64,000 nucleotides of DNA from Theocolax elegans (lineage: Eukaryota; Arthropoda; Insecta; Hymenoptera; Cerocephalidae), in assembly GCA_026168455.1 (NCBI GenBank), contig CM047431.1, positions 2,094,598 through 2,158,597 of the forward strand, written 5' to 3'. This document shows positions 46,452 to 55,227 of this stretch, one piece after another. The notes beneath the pieces were generated by a model. It was not told the origin of the DNA. It worked only from the letters and a program-made list of their open reading frames with translations, and did no database searches. The position numbers and the translations under genes were made by a program. Within the stretch, counting starts at the first letter, position 1, and every line of letters begins with the position of its first letter.

Positions 46452-47510
46452 TTAAGGAGATGGAGTTAATTTTGAAATATGGAATAAATTTGATTCTAAC
46501 TTTTTGTGTCCTGTATTAACTTCATACATTGAGTTTGATATCTTCTTTAAAATCTTGTATGGCCCGATTCTTAGCATATCCAATTTCTTTCGGTTCATTC
46601 GGTTACCATTTTCAATGTATACTAAATCTCCTAACATAAATTCGTGTTCTTTTCTATTTTTGTCATATAATTTCTTATTATATTCATGGTATTTTATACT
46701 GTTTTTAAATGCAGTTTCTCTATCGTTTTCCAGTTGATTATAATCTCTATTCTTTTTTAGTTCATTTGGTAGTGCTGATGTATCTTCACCATTTAATAAA
46801 TATTTCGGACTAAATTTTGTTACCGTGTGCTCGGTCTCATTGTATTGGTTTATGCAATTTCTTGCTATAGTTGTCCATCCACACTTCTTTTTTTCTTCGT
46901 TTATCGCACATCTTATTTTATTTACTAAAGTTTGGTTAAGTCTTTCGTTTAGACCGTTCGAAAATGGTGCATTAATTCCTGTAAAGATCATTGTAACCCC
47001 TTTTTCTTCTAAGAAATTTTTGAATTCTTTAGAATTTATACCTGGATATTGATCTGTTAGAAGTATTTGAATATTATGGTCTCGTAGTACATTTTCTGTT
47101 AATTTAATGAAATCATTTGCATTTTGTGTTTTTGATGTCAATATGCAAGCATATCTTGTAAAGTGATCTACTAAGAGATGTAAATATTTTTTTGTAGATC
47201 TTAAGCCACCGAATCCACCTATTGTATCGATAGAGACTATTTCAAAAGGTTTTTTTGCAGGGCCAAGGTGTGACATTAACCCAATTTTGTCTTGCCTTCT
47301 TGACTTATTTTGTATACATACTTCGCAACATCTACAGGCTTTCTTTATATTTTCAGATATATTTGTTGCTGTATAATACGGCAGTATCTTATTTTTCATT
47401 TGGTTTATTCCAATATGACAAAATTTCTTATGCGTGTCTTTTATTAATTGTTTACTAAATTCTTCTGATAAGAAAATTTTATCTTTGTTTCTTGATTTTT
47501 TATAATACAA
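46452..47510 (-). CDS. Gypsy integrase part of Pol
   Basis: About 352 residues. The HHCC zinc domain is seen at roughly residues 30-72 (HKKFCHIG..., CRCCEVC). The catalytic core follows with DTIGGF, LTDQYPG and LNERLNQT supplying D, D and E. A C-terminal RIGPYKILK segment is the GPY/F motif. No chromodomain. It joins element DNA to the host target. The start given is only the first Met after a frame break: a run of nine A near 47,560 appears one base short, separating integrase from RNase H, which are one polyprotein in this family. A one-base homopolymer lesion could be real or a consensus error. Confidence 0.9.
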   Translation of the reverse strand: MYYKKSRNKDKIFLSEEFSKQLIKDTHKKFCHIGINQMKNKILPYYTATNISENIKKACRCCEVCIQNKSRRQDKIGLMSHLGPAKKPFEIVSIDTIGGFGGLRSTKKYLHLLVDHFTRYACILTSKTQNANDFIKLTENVLRDHNIQILLTDQYPGINSKEFKNFLEEKGVTMIFTGINAPFSNGLNERLNQTLVNKIRCAINEEKKKCGWTTIARNCINQYNETEHTVTKFSPKYLLNGEDTSALPNELKKNRDYNQLENDRETAFKNSIKYHEYNKKLYDKNRKEHEFMLGDLVYIENGNRMNRKKLDMLRIGPYKILKKISNSMYEVNTGHKKLESNLFHISKLTPSP

Positions 47511-47545
47511 ATTATTTTTATACTTTAGTTTGTCTTTGTTGGATT

Positions 47546-48373
47546 CTATCTCTTTATTTTTTTTTGATTCTCTAAAATATCTTCTAAACTAATTAAGTTT
47601 ACAATCTTCAATTTATCCTCTTCGTCTTCTTCAGACTCTAATACTGGATTTCTGCTTAAGCAGTCTGCTTCTAAATTATCTTTACCTGGACGGTATATTA
47701 TTTCGAAATCAAACTGTGATAAATAGTAGGTAAGATCGCCTAGCTCTTCATCTGTTCTCGCTTTTATATTCATTTTTTCTAATGGTTTATGATCTGAAAA
47801 TACTTTAAAGTGTTTGCCTATAAGCCAGTGTTGCCAATACTTTACTGTTTCTTTTATTGCTATACATTCTAAGTAAATTGCTTTTTTTCTTTTTTGTGAT
47901 TCATTCAGTTTTTTTGAAAAGTATGCTACTGGTTTTTCAGTTATTGGATTCTCGTTTAATTGTGGTTGTTTTAATATTGCACCTATACCTTTTAAACTTG
48001 CATCTGTGTATATGTGTATTGGTAAGTCTGGATCAAATATAGTTAATACTGGTTGAGTGCAAAGGAAATTTTTCATGTATTCGAAGGCTTCTTGACATTC
48101 TTTTGACCAAACAAATTTTTGATTTTTTCTTAATAGGTTATGCAGCGGTTCTAAAATTAGAGACGTTTTTGGTACATATTCGTTATAAAAGTTGATTTTT
48201 CCTAGAAATTGTCGAACATTTTTCTTATTTTCTGGGACCGGAAAGTTTTTTATGGAAATTAAATTATCTTTTATCGGAGAAATTGAGTTATGTTTAATTA
48301 TATGTCCTAAGTATTGCACAGAGTCCAGTGCAAATGTGCACTTTGACAGTTTCAATCGGAATCCTTCCTTCAT
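47546..48373 (-). CDS. Gypsy RT C-terminal part and RNase H
   Basis: Begins after the RT catalytic box with FRLKLSKCTFALDSVQYLGH (RT thumb). It continues to RNase H with IYTDASLKGIGAIL (first Asp), YLECIAIKE, KVFSDHKPLEKM and a final EADCLSRNP. RNase H removes the RNA template during reverse transcription. The upstream NYIDDILIFSKSF-type catalytic segment is just outside this frame at about 48,400-48,450. Confidence 0.88.
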   Translation of the reverse strand: MKEGFRLKLSKCTFALDSVQYLGHIIKHNSISPIKDNLISIKNFPVPENKKNVRQFLGKINFYNEYVPKTSLILEPLHNLLRKNQKFVWSKECQEAFEYMKNFLCTQPVLTIFDPDLPIHIYTDASLKGIGAILKQPQLNENPITEKPVAYFSKKLNESQKRKKAIYLECIAIKETVKYWQHWLIGKHFKVFSDHKPLEKMNIKARTDEELGDLTYYLSQFDFEIIYRPGKDNLEADCLSRNPVLESEEDEEDKLKIVNLISLEDILENQKKIKR

Positions 48374-48450
48374 AATTGCATCTAATAGTTTTGATAGATG
48401 GTCTACATGTTCTTTGAAAGATTTTGAAAATATTAATATATCATCTATGT

Positions 48451-48868
48451 AATTGACTGTAAAATTGATAATTATTTTTTCTTATTATATTGCTTAAAAT
48501 CTTTGGAAGATAGCTGGTGATGTTTTAAAACCAATGGTAAACAGGTCCATTGAAAATGACCTTCTTGGGTCACAAGCCTGTTTTTCTTCTGTCTTCAATT
48601 CGTAAAGGGATAGACCAAAATGCTGAATTTATATCTAGTTTTGAAAAAAAAACTGCATTAATTGACTGTAAAATTGATAATTATTTTTTCTTATTATATG
48701 CTTAAAATTCTTTGGAAGATAGCTGGTGATGTTTTTAAACCAAATGGTAAACAGGTCCATTGAAAATGACCTTCTTGGGTCACAAAGCCTGTTTTTCTTC
48801 TGTCTTCAATTCGTAAAGGGATAGACCAAAATGCTGAATTTATATCTAGTTTTGAAAAAAAACTGCAA
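48451..48868 (-). repeat. 209-bp tandem duplication inside the RT gene
   Basis: aattgactgtaaaattgata begins at 48,451 and again at 48,660. The copies differ mainly by single-base indels in T or A runs, and together they destroy the RT frame. This pattern suggests a consensus artefact or a very recent duplication. Confidence 0.75.
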
Positions 48869-48950
48869 TTTCTTGTCTTTATTACTAGGTCTTCAATCAG
48901 TGGAAACGGTTGTGATTGAGGAATTATGATTTTATTTAAATCTCTAAAAT

Positions 48951-49673
48951 CTATGCATAATCTAGATTTTTATTTTCATCTTTTTTATAAGCTAACGTTA
49001 CTGGAGCAGCAAATGGGCTGTATGATTCTTCTATTAGGTTTCTTTTAAGTAATTGTGAAATTTGTTCTTCTATTTCTTTTTTATCTTCGATTGTACATTT
49101 ATATGGTCTTTTACTACAGTATTTATCTATTGTCAAATCTATTCTAGCTTCGTAATCTTTTACAGTACCTATATCATATTTATCTTTTGCAAATATATTT
49201 TTATATTTGTCTATTAGGTTCTTTATTACTTTTTCTTCATCACGTTTTAAGTGGTTTGTTGAAACGTTGAAGGTGCTTATTTCAATGTGTTCATTAAAAT
49301 TGATTTGATACTCATTTATTATATCATTAGATTCGAAATGTTTTTGTTCTATCTCTAATTTTTCATTTTGTATCAGTCTGAATTTCTTTATACAATCTAA
49401 TCCTATTAGAAAGTCATGTTTGAAATTTTTATTGTTTATTATGAACACATTCATGTGATCCTCTATATTTAGAATCTTTATTTTTATTTTTATTAATCCA
49501 TCTGTTTTATACACACCATTAATTGTTCTCAAATTTGTTTTTTCTTTTTTTATATCATTATTTGTAGATTTTAAATTTAGTAATTTTGAATTTATTAATG
49601 TAACATTTGATCCTGGATCATAGATAGCAGATATTTTTAAAATATCATTTAATTTTATTGGGAGTTCAATCAA
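48951..49673 (-). CDS. Gypsy aspartic protease and start of RT
   Basis: About 240 residues. Retropepsin-like: YDPGSNVTLINSKLL in the catalytic position, with DPG where DTG or DSG is usual, and FLIGLDCIKKF as the conserved ILG strand. It continues to the RT fingers (LIEESYSPFAAPVTLAYKK) and ends at a frameshift where the family continues into the RT palm. It starts 11 bases after the gag stop. Confidence 0.85.
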   Translation of the reverse strand: MIELPIKLNDILKISAIYDPGSNVTLINSKLLNLKSTNNDIKKEKTNLRTINGVYKTDGLIKIKIKILNIEDHMNVFIINNKNFKHDFLIGLDCIKKFRLIQNEKLEIEQKHFESNDIINEYQINFNEHIEISTFNVSTNHLKRDEEKVIKNLIDKYKNIFAKDKYDIGTVKDYEARIDLTIDKYCSKRPYKCTIEDKKEIEEQISQLLKRNLIEESYSPFAAPVTLAYKKDENKNLDYA

Positions 49674-49684
49674 TGGTGGTATTA

Positions 49685-50806
49685 TTAGTTTTTTGGATTT
49701 TCATCACTTAGTTCTACGTCTAAAGTTAAATTATTTACTTGTTTGACTTTATTAATTCTATTTTCTTGATCTTTAAACCAGCATTCAGTTTCAGAATGAA
49801 AACGTGTTCCTTTTTCTTTTTCTTTACATATTTTGCAAGGTGTTTTTTCACTTTTCTCTTTTGTGTTTGGTTTATTCTTTTTCATATCTAAATTTTTTTT
49901 GTACATTAAATGTTCTAATTTACTTATTTCATTATGTAGGTCTTCAGTTTTTGTTAATTTTTCTCTATCAATTTTATCAATTATATAATTTGGCAGACCT
50001 ATAGCAATCAGATCTATCAACGTTTCATTGTCAATAGTTTTTCTTACTAGCAATAAAATTTTTTCTTTTTTTATAGAGTATTCTAACAATGAACCTGTCT
50101 GATATTTAAATGCTAATGCATATTTTATTTGAGACCATCCTTTACTGGCAAATGTATTACAAAAATTTTGTTTCCACTCTTCCCAATTTGCTTCAATTGT
50201 AAGCTTGAGAAGTGTACAACTATACCAATCTGCGGCCCCCTTTTCCATAAAAGATTTTAAAATTTCAATTTTTTTGTTATCAATGTTTAAACCAAACCGT
50301 TCACATTCTTTTTCAAATTCAATCATCCATTGATTCGCATTCGAATTTTTACCATCAAATTTTTCAATTGTAAATTCTTTAGCTAATTTTCCAATGTTTA
50401 TTTTTTCCGATTTTTCTTCGCTTTTTTCAAGTAATTTCTGTAATAGTTGTACTAATGGTATTTCTGCTGCATTCGCTGTCACGTCACTAGTATTTTTGTT
50501 TTCAATCAATTCTTCTAAATATTCATCGTTAAATTGTACATTTCCTTCTTTATCAAAATAAGTATTTTTTAATTCTTTAGTTAAAGTAATCCATACTTGT
50601 CTCATTTGGTGTCTTTGTTTTAATGCTTTCTTTACCTTATTAAACGTAGGCGTTTTAGCGAGCTCCTCGTGGTAGATTGCATTCATGTAATCGTGTGGTA
50701 TTTTATACACACGACCGTCTGGCGTGGTGAGTCTGGTTACACATAATATGTTGGATTTTCCATCCGAGGCTTCTAGCAACGTAAACTTAAATTGCAACTT
50801 GTCCAT
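49685..50806 (-). CDS. Gypsy Gag
   Basis: ATG at 50,806, only 31 bases inside the 5' LTR. About 373 residues: an N-terminal domain of unknown fold, a central Gag-type capsid region (NQWMIEFEKECERFG, WEEWKQNFCNTFASKGW), and a C-terminal CKICKEKEKG...FHSETEC zinc-finger-like motif. Upstream non-ATG codons in frame are not needed. Gag would form the particle that packages element RNA. Confidence 0.85.
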   Translation of the reverse strand: MDKLQFKFTLLEASDGKSNILCVTRLTTPDGRVYKIPHDYMNAIYHEELAKTPTFNKVKKALKQRHQMRQVWITLTKELKNTYFDKEGNVQFNDEYLEELIENKNTSDVTANAAEIPLVQLLQKLLEKSEEKSEKINIGKLAKEFTIEKFDGKNSNANQWMIEFEKECERFGLNIDNKKIEILKSFMEKGAADWYSCTLLKLTIEANWEEWKQNFCNTFASKGWSQIKYALAFKYQTGSLLEYSIKKEKILLLVRKTIDNETLIDLIAIGLPNYIIDKIDREKLTKTEDLHNEISKLEHLMYKKNLDMKKNKPNTKEKSEKTPCKICKEKEKGTRFHSETECWFKDQENRINKVKQVNNLTLDVELSDENPKN

Positions 50807-50837
50807 TGTGATTTTCAACGAGAATGTTGTTTTATAA

Positions 50838-51172
50838 TGTTCATAGGTTATAGGTTAGAATAATACATGAATTGTTTCTCTGTAAATAACAAAGAATTTT
50901 ATTATTTTATACAAAATATAATTACATACTTAATAAATAATGTTTATTTACCTGTAAATAACAAAGAAACAACATTCAATGTTATTATTCACAAGGTTGT
51001 CTTTAGATTACTTTTATAAAGTTTTATTCATTGTTTTCGGTATATCTTTATTAACCGCACTAATTGACACGTGCCAATTCTTATCTGCAAATTTTACCTG
51101 TCGGTATATTAAAAGATTTGATTTACCGACCTACACGCGCGCAATTCAAATAGACTAAGGATATTCCTTACA
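50838..51172 (-). repeat. 5' LTR of the Gypsy element
   Basis: 335 bp. On the minus strand it is followed by ttataaaacaacattctcg before the gag ATG. I see no canonical TGG-type primer-binding site in those 31 bases. Confidence 0.88.
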
Positions 51173-51188
51173 TATATATATATATATA

Positions 51189-51590
51189 TTCCGATTTTTC
51201 TTCGCTTTTTTCAAGTAATTTCTGTAATAGTTGTACTAATGGTATTTCTGCTGCATTCGCTGTCACGTCACTAGTATTTTTGTTTTCAATCAATTCTTCT
51301 AAATATTCATCGTTAAATTGTACATTTCCTTCTTTATCAAAATAAGTATTTTTTAATTCTTTAGTTAAAGTAATCCATACTTGTCTCATTTGGTGTCTTT
51401 GTTTTAATGCTTTCTTTACCTTATTAAACGTAGGCGTTTTAGCGAGCTCCTCGTGGTAGATTGCATTCATGTAATCGTGTGGTATTTTATACACACGACC
51501 GTCTGGCGTGGTGAGTCTGGTTACACATAATATGTTGGATTTTCCATCCGAGGCTTCTAGCAACGTAAACTTAAATTGCAACTTGTCCAT
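51189..51590 (-). pseudogene. Partial second Gypsy gag
   Basis: N-terminal 134 codons, a close duplicate of 50,404-50,806, cut at a (TA)n run (51,171-51,190). With the LTR at 51,622 it forms a second, internally deleted element that shares the LTR at 50,838 with the first. Confidence 0.88.
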
Positions 51591-51621
51591 TGTGATTTTC
51601 AACGAGAATGTTGTTTTATAA

Positions 51622-51956
51622 TGTTCATAGGTTATAGGTTAGAATAATACATGAATTGTTTCTCTGTAAATAACAAAGAATTTTATTATTTTATACAAAA
51701 TATAATTACATACTTAATAAATAATGTTTATTTACCTGTAAATAACAAAGAAACAACATTCAATGTTATTATTCACAAGGTTGTCTTTAGATTACTTTTA
51801 TAAAGTTTTATTCATTGTTTTCGGTATATCTTTATTAACCGCACTAATTGACACGTGCCAATTCTTATCTGCAAATTTTACCTGTCGGTATATTAAAAGA
51901 TTTGATTTACCGACCTACACGCGCGCAATTCAAATAGACTAAGGATATTCCTTACA
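51622..51956 (-). repeat. Third Gypsy LTR
   Basis: 335 bp, the same as the other two, bounded on its right by (TA)n. Confidence 0.9.
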
Positions 51957-52383
51957 TATATATATATATATATATATATATGGGTAACTTCACATTAACT
52001 ATTCGGGTAAAAATTTAAAAACTACCAAATTATAAGGGCGACAAATGTTTGCCTGAGTACTGCTAAAATTTTTTAAATGTTGATAATAATTAGTTAAACG
52101 GTTATTCTAATTTCAAAAAATTATCTATCCAAAAATAGCATTGAGGTATTTATTTCAAAATCTATTAATTTTTATAATGAAACATTAAATACAAGTTTCT
52201 TTGCAAGTTTTATGCAATATTACCCATTCGGGTCAGAGTACTTAACTAGATTAAAAATCATAAACTACATATCAATATTGATATTCTAATTAATTAATTA
52301 ATTAATTAAATTTCTAATGATATGTTTAATATATTTTACATCTTATTTATACAAATTTAATTATCTAACACACACATATATAT
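51957..52383. other. AT-rich spacer between two LTR elements
   Basis: (TA)n, then AT-rich sequence with (TTAA)n at about 52,290. No gene seen. It ends in cacacatatatat, the left flank of the next element. Confidence 0.6.
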
Positions 52384-53441
52384 TGTGACGTTGTAAAATA
52401 CAACGCACAAGTACATGCACATGGCTTGTATTTACAAGTCATGTGCATGCATAACTGTTAACTTTATTATAGCTCGCGATCGCGTCGCAGGTAGCGAATC
52501 CCTCGCAGGCGGACCGAAGTGCACCGATGCACTTTTAAAAATAAACACTGATACCCACGGTATGGGTATGTTTTAGCACGGAGCCGACGAACGACGCGAC
52601 CGATATCCGACGGTAGTACGCGGACTACGACCGAGACCCCGGCCGAGAGGTATCGTGAGCCAAGGACCGAGCCCAGGTCGTCTCACGATACCTGGCGTAT
52701 CCGCTGCTGATGACAACAAGACGGGAGGTTAGGCGGCATCCTAACCTCAACCGTCACACGTGCTCAGCAGACGACGACGGCTGAGATGGCGCACGGGTGC
52801 GCGCACGCCCGAACTGCGTGCTAGTAGTCGGGAGAGCCAGGGTGCTCCCCCACCTTACACCCGTATACCGGGGAACGCGGCACCGACGGCGACGCTCGTG
52901 CGGCACTAGGCGTGGTGCGCGGGAAGGGGGGATCACTCGAGCAGCGAGAGTGTTGCGCGCGCGAAGACGCTCGAGTGAGCGACCGTAGTGGGATAATGGG
53001 TGGGAGCGCGCGGAGCGAGGGGAGCGCGAGTAGAGTAGGAGTCGCGGTATACCTAATTTATACGGTATGCCGCGGCATATTAGGATGGATATGTATAGAT
53101 ATATACGGTGCGCGCACACCTATGTATGCGTATATACTATAGTATATAGCGCGCACCCGTATATTAGCTTAATTAATTATTTTAATCAGATAGCGTAGTT
53201 AGTTAATTAAGTAAAATTATATGGATCCGTCGGTAGAGTTGGGGCGATTCGTAATAATTTTAAAATATGTATATAGTTGTAAATAGCGGAGGACATGAAT
53301 TAAATTTTAATTGTGTATGAGTGTGTCGGGAATAGTTAGTATTAATTACATAGCCGGTAGGCACGGGGCGGCAGCACCGACTGGGTTACCAATATGGTAA
53401 TTCATTATTTGTAATGCGCGCCTTCCGAGTGTCGGGAATGA

Positions 53442-53562
53442 TTGGTTGCGTGATCGACCCAATAATGAACCGGTTGGTGGTGACGTAAACCACTATTATT
53501 GGGTAATCGGCCTTGACGGAAATAAGATCAAGGCTGACTACGCGTATCGATCACGCAATCAA
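53442..53562 (+). other. Three-way-junction RNA fold in the LTR
   Basis: A closing stem of 16 pairs joins 53,442-53,457 (TTGGTTGCGTGATCGA) and 53,547-53,562 (TCGATCACGCAATCAA) with one G-U. Inside it, hairpin 1 pairs CCCAATAAT (53,458-53,466) with ATTATTGGG (53,495-53,503) and has an inner GGTGGT/ACCACT stem. Hairpin 2 pairs CGGCCTTGA (53,508-53,516) with TCAAGGCTG (53,528-53,536). The palindrome AACCGGTT (53,468-53,475) sits in hairpin 1. The same fold is at about 60,139-60,259. Confidence 0.7.
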
Positions 53563-53692
53563 CCACCCTAATCAACGCCGGTAGATAAGGCATATAGTAA
53601 GATAGAGCAGGATAGCGATAGGGTGGGGGGAAAAATCCTTATTTTTGGGGATCAAGTCACGCTGCGAGCCGGATGAAGAAGCCGGTCTCGAG

Positions 53693-53788
53693 GATTCGCT
53701 ACCTGATCGTCCGAGGAGATAGTCGATTCGCTACCTGATCGTCCGAGGAGATAGTCGATTCGCTACCTGATCGTCCGACGAGGCAGTC
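53693..53788 (+). repeat. 32-bp direct repeat x 3 in the LTR
   Basis: gattcgctacctgatcgtcc... starts at 53,693, 53,725 and 53,757 with no spacers. The third copy has two changes. Repeated at 60,390-60,485 in the 3' LTR. Confidence 0.9.
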
Positions 53789-54100
53789 GATTTTTGGCAG
53801 AGTAGTAGTTTTAGAGGCAGAGTAGCCATTTCTATTGTTGCGAGTTGAGTTAAAGTAGTAGTCGAGTAGAGTAGGGTCGAGCGGAGTTGTCTTGGAGCTG
53901 AGAAGAGTCAATTAGGCGAGTAGTATTTACGGTTAGCCCGACGGGCGGCCGAATTATTTTAATAATAATATTTTATTAATTGCCGGACGGGCGGAGTGGT
54001 GTGAGAGAGGGTGTGCACGTGTGTGTGAGTCGGTCGCGAGTCGCGTTCATTATTGTGTCGGTGCCGGAATTTATAATTTTCTTTGAATTTTGAATTCTTG

Positions 54101-54106
54101 AATAAA
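54101..54106 (+). promoter_or_regulatory. Polyadenylation signal candidate in the LTR
   Basis: AATAAA about 300 bp before the LTR end, in AT-rich sequence. Its counterpart in the 3' LTR would end the transcript. Confidence 0.4.
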
Positions 54107-54415
54107 TGAGTTGTGATTAAAGATTAAATTCGTGAGTGTTATTTTAAGTAATTTTCCTTTACTCTGAAAGCCGCCGGTTCCGAGGTGGCCAGCCGTCGGG
54201 ATTCCCTCTGTGACGAGGAGTCGAGGTGGAGATTTGCCGGGTTGCCGAGTCGTTTTGTAAAGTAGTTATTTTATTTTTATTTAAATATCGCCAGGCGCCC
54301 AACTAAATATAAATCGGCGATATATAGCCATTTTCAACGTCGCTACGACGGAACCTCCGTCGGTCTTTAATTTAATTTAATTAGATTTTTCCCGACGAAA
54401 AGTAGCGTCGCAAAA

Positions 54416-54433
54416 TGGCGCCCAACGTGGGGC
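54416..54433 (+). promoter_or_regulatory. Primer-binding site, tRNA-Lys type
   Basis: TGGCGCCCAACGTGGGGC, three bases after the LTR, is complementary to the 3' end of insect tRNA-Lys(CUU) as I recall it (…GCCCCACGTTGGGCGCCA). Confidence 0.8.
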
Positions 54434-55227
54434 AGTAATTGACGGCAGAGTAAAGAGTGTGTTTGAGTATCCGTCCGGTATTTTTGTGTAAAATCAACAC
54501 CATTAATTAAGTGTTAAATTTTTTTTGGAGTAGTGGTAATTTATGGTAAATTTTTGTGTATACCTATTGCCAATTGGGCGGGCCCTCCTGTTTGTGTAAA
54601 CCTCGTGCCAAATATACAATTTATTTGATTATTATTGAATATTATTAATAATTATATATTGATTGTATTTACATATATATCTATTTCATATAAATATTTG
54701 TTATATATATATTTGTATTTTTCCGCCAGAATTGTATTTCTGTTTCAGTGATTGCTCAATTTATTATCGTTGGTATATACCGCCGGTACTTGTGAATTTT
54801 CGCCAAAACCGCCAGATTTATTTCTGTTTCAGGTGTTATTTAAAATACAACGAATTGCCGGTATTAACCGCCGGTAGCAGAGCAATTACGCCGGAACCGC
54901 CAATATTAACTGCCGATATTTGAACAAATTGCCAAACCGCCAGACTTTTATTCTGTTACAGGTTGCCAGTTTGTTAACCGCCAGTTATACAGTATATAGA
55001 TATATTGTGCTTGTGAGTGTAAGCACAAGGTGATAATTTAATTATTTTCAATTGATTTATTTATTGATAATTAGTACCTCACGGCACGAGGTTTGTAGAA
55101 TATAATTGTTGTGGTGGTGGTAGTAATCATTTGTGAATTTTGCCGTGTCGAATAACCCGTTTGAAGAATCCGGGTCGGTTTATTATAATTTATTAAATTT
55201 ATTTAACCGTCGAATTACTAATTTAAA
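54434..55227 (+). other. Leader with repeated splice-acceptor-like motifs
   Basis: No long ORF. A motif ccgccaga.ttatttctgtttcag occurs at about 54,723-54,748 and 54,808-54,832, with a variant ending ttctgttacag at about 54,937-54,961. Each has a pyrimidine-rich tract ending in CAG followed by G or T. CCGCCGGT words are frequent. Confidence 0.5.

Larger units (their letters stand above)
46012..51172 (-). mobile_element. Ty3/Gypsy LTR retrotransposon, minus strand
   Basis: 5161 bp with two 335-bp LTRs (46,012-46,346 and 50,838-51,172) that start TG and end CA on the coding strand. Order on the minus strand is LTR, gag, protease, RT, RNase H, integrase, polypurine tract, LTR: the Ty3/Gypsy order. 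There is no env. It is flanked on both sides by (TA)n. Coding damage is limited to the RT region and one A-run. Confidence 0.9.
52384..54412 (+). repeat. 5' LTR (2029 bp)
   Basis: TGTGACG...GTCGCA. It equals 59,081-61,109 in length, with at least two substitutions (about 52,738 and 53,264). GC-rich first third, AT-rich later. Minus-strand frames inside it are duplicated exactly in the other LTR and show no protein signature. An atgcacatg...catgtgcat inverted repeat lies near its start (52,414-52,450). Confidence 0.92.

Noticed and set aside
52754..53142. GC-rich frames on both strands (Arg/Ser-rich, 121 and 76 codons) in the 5' LTR
   Set aside because: They are composition-driven, present at the same offset in the 3' LTR, and have no recognisable motif.
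53693..53788. Three 32-bp direct repeats that might suggest a CRISPR array
   Set aside because: The repeats abut with no spacers, lie inside a eukaryotic LTR and are copied in the other LTR.
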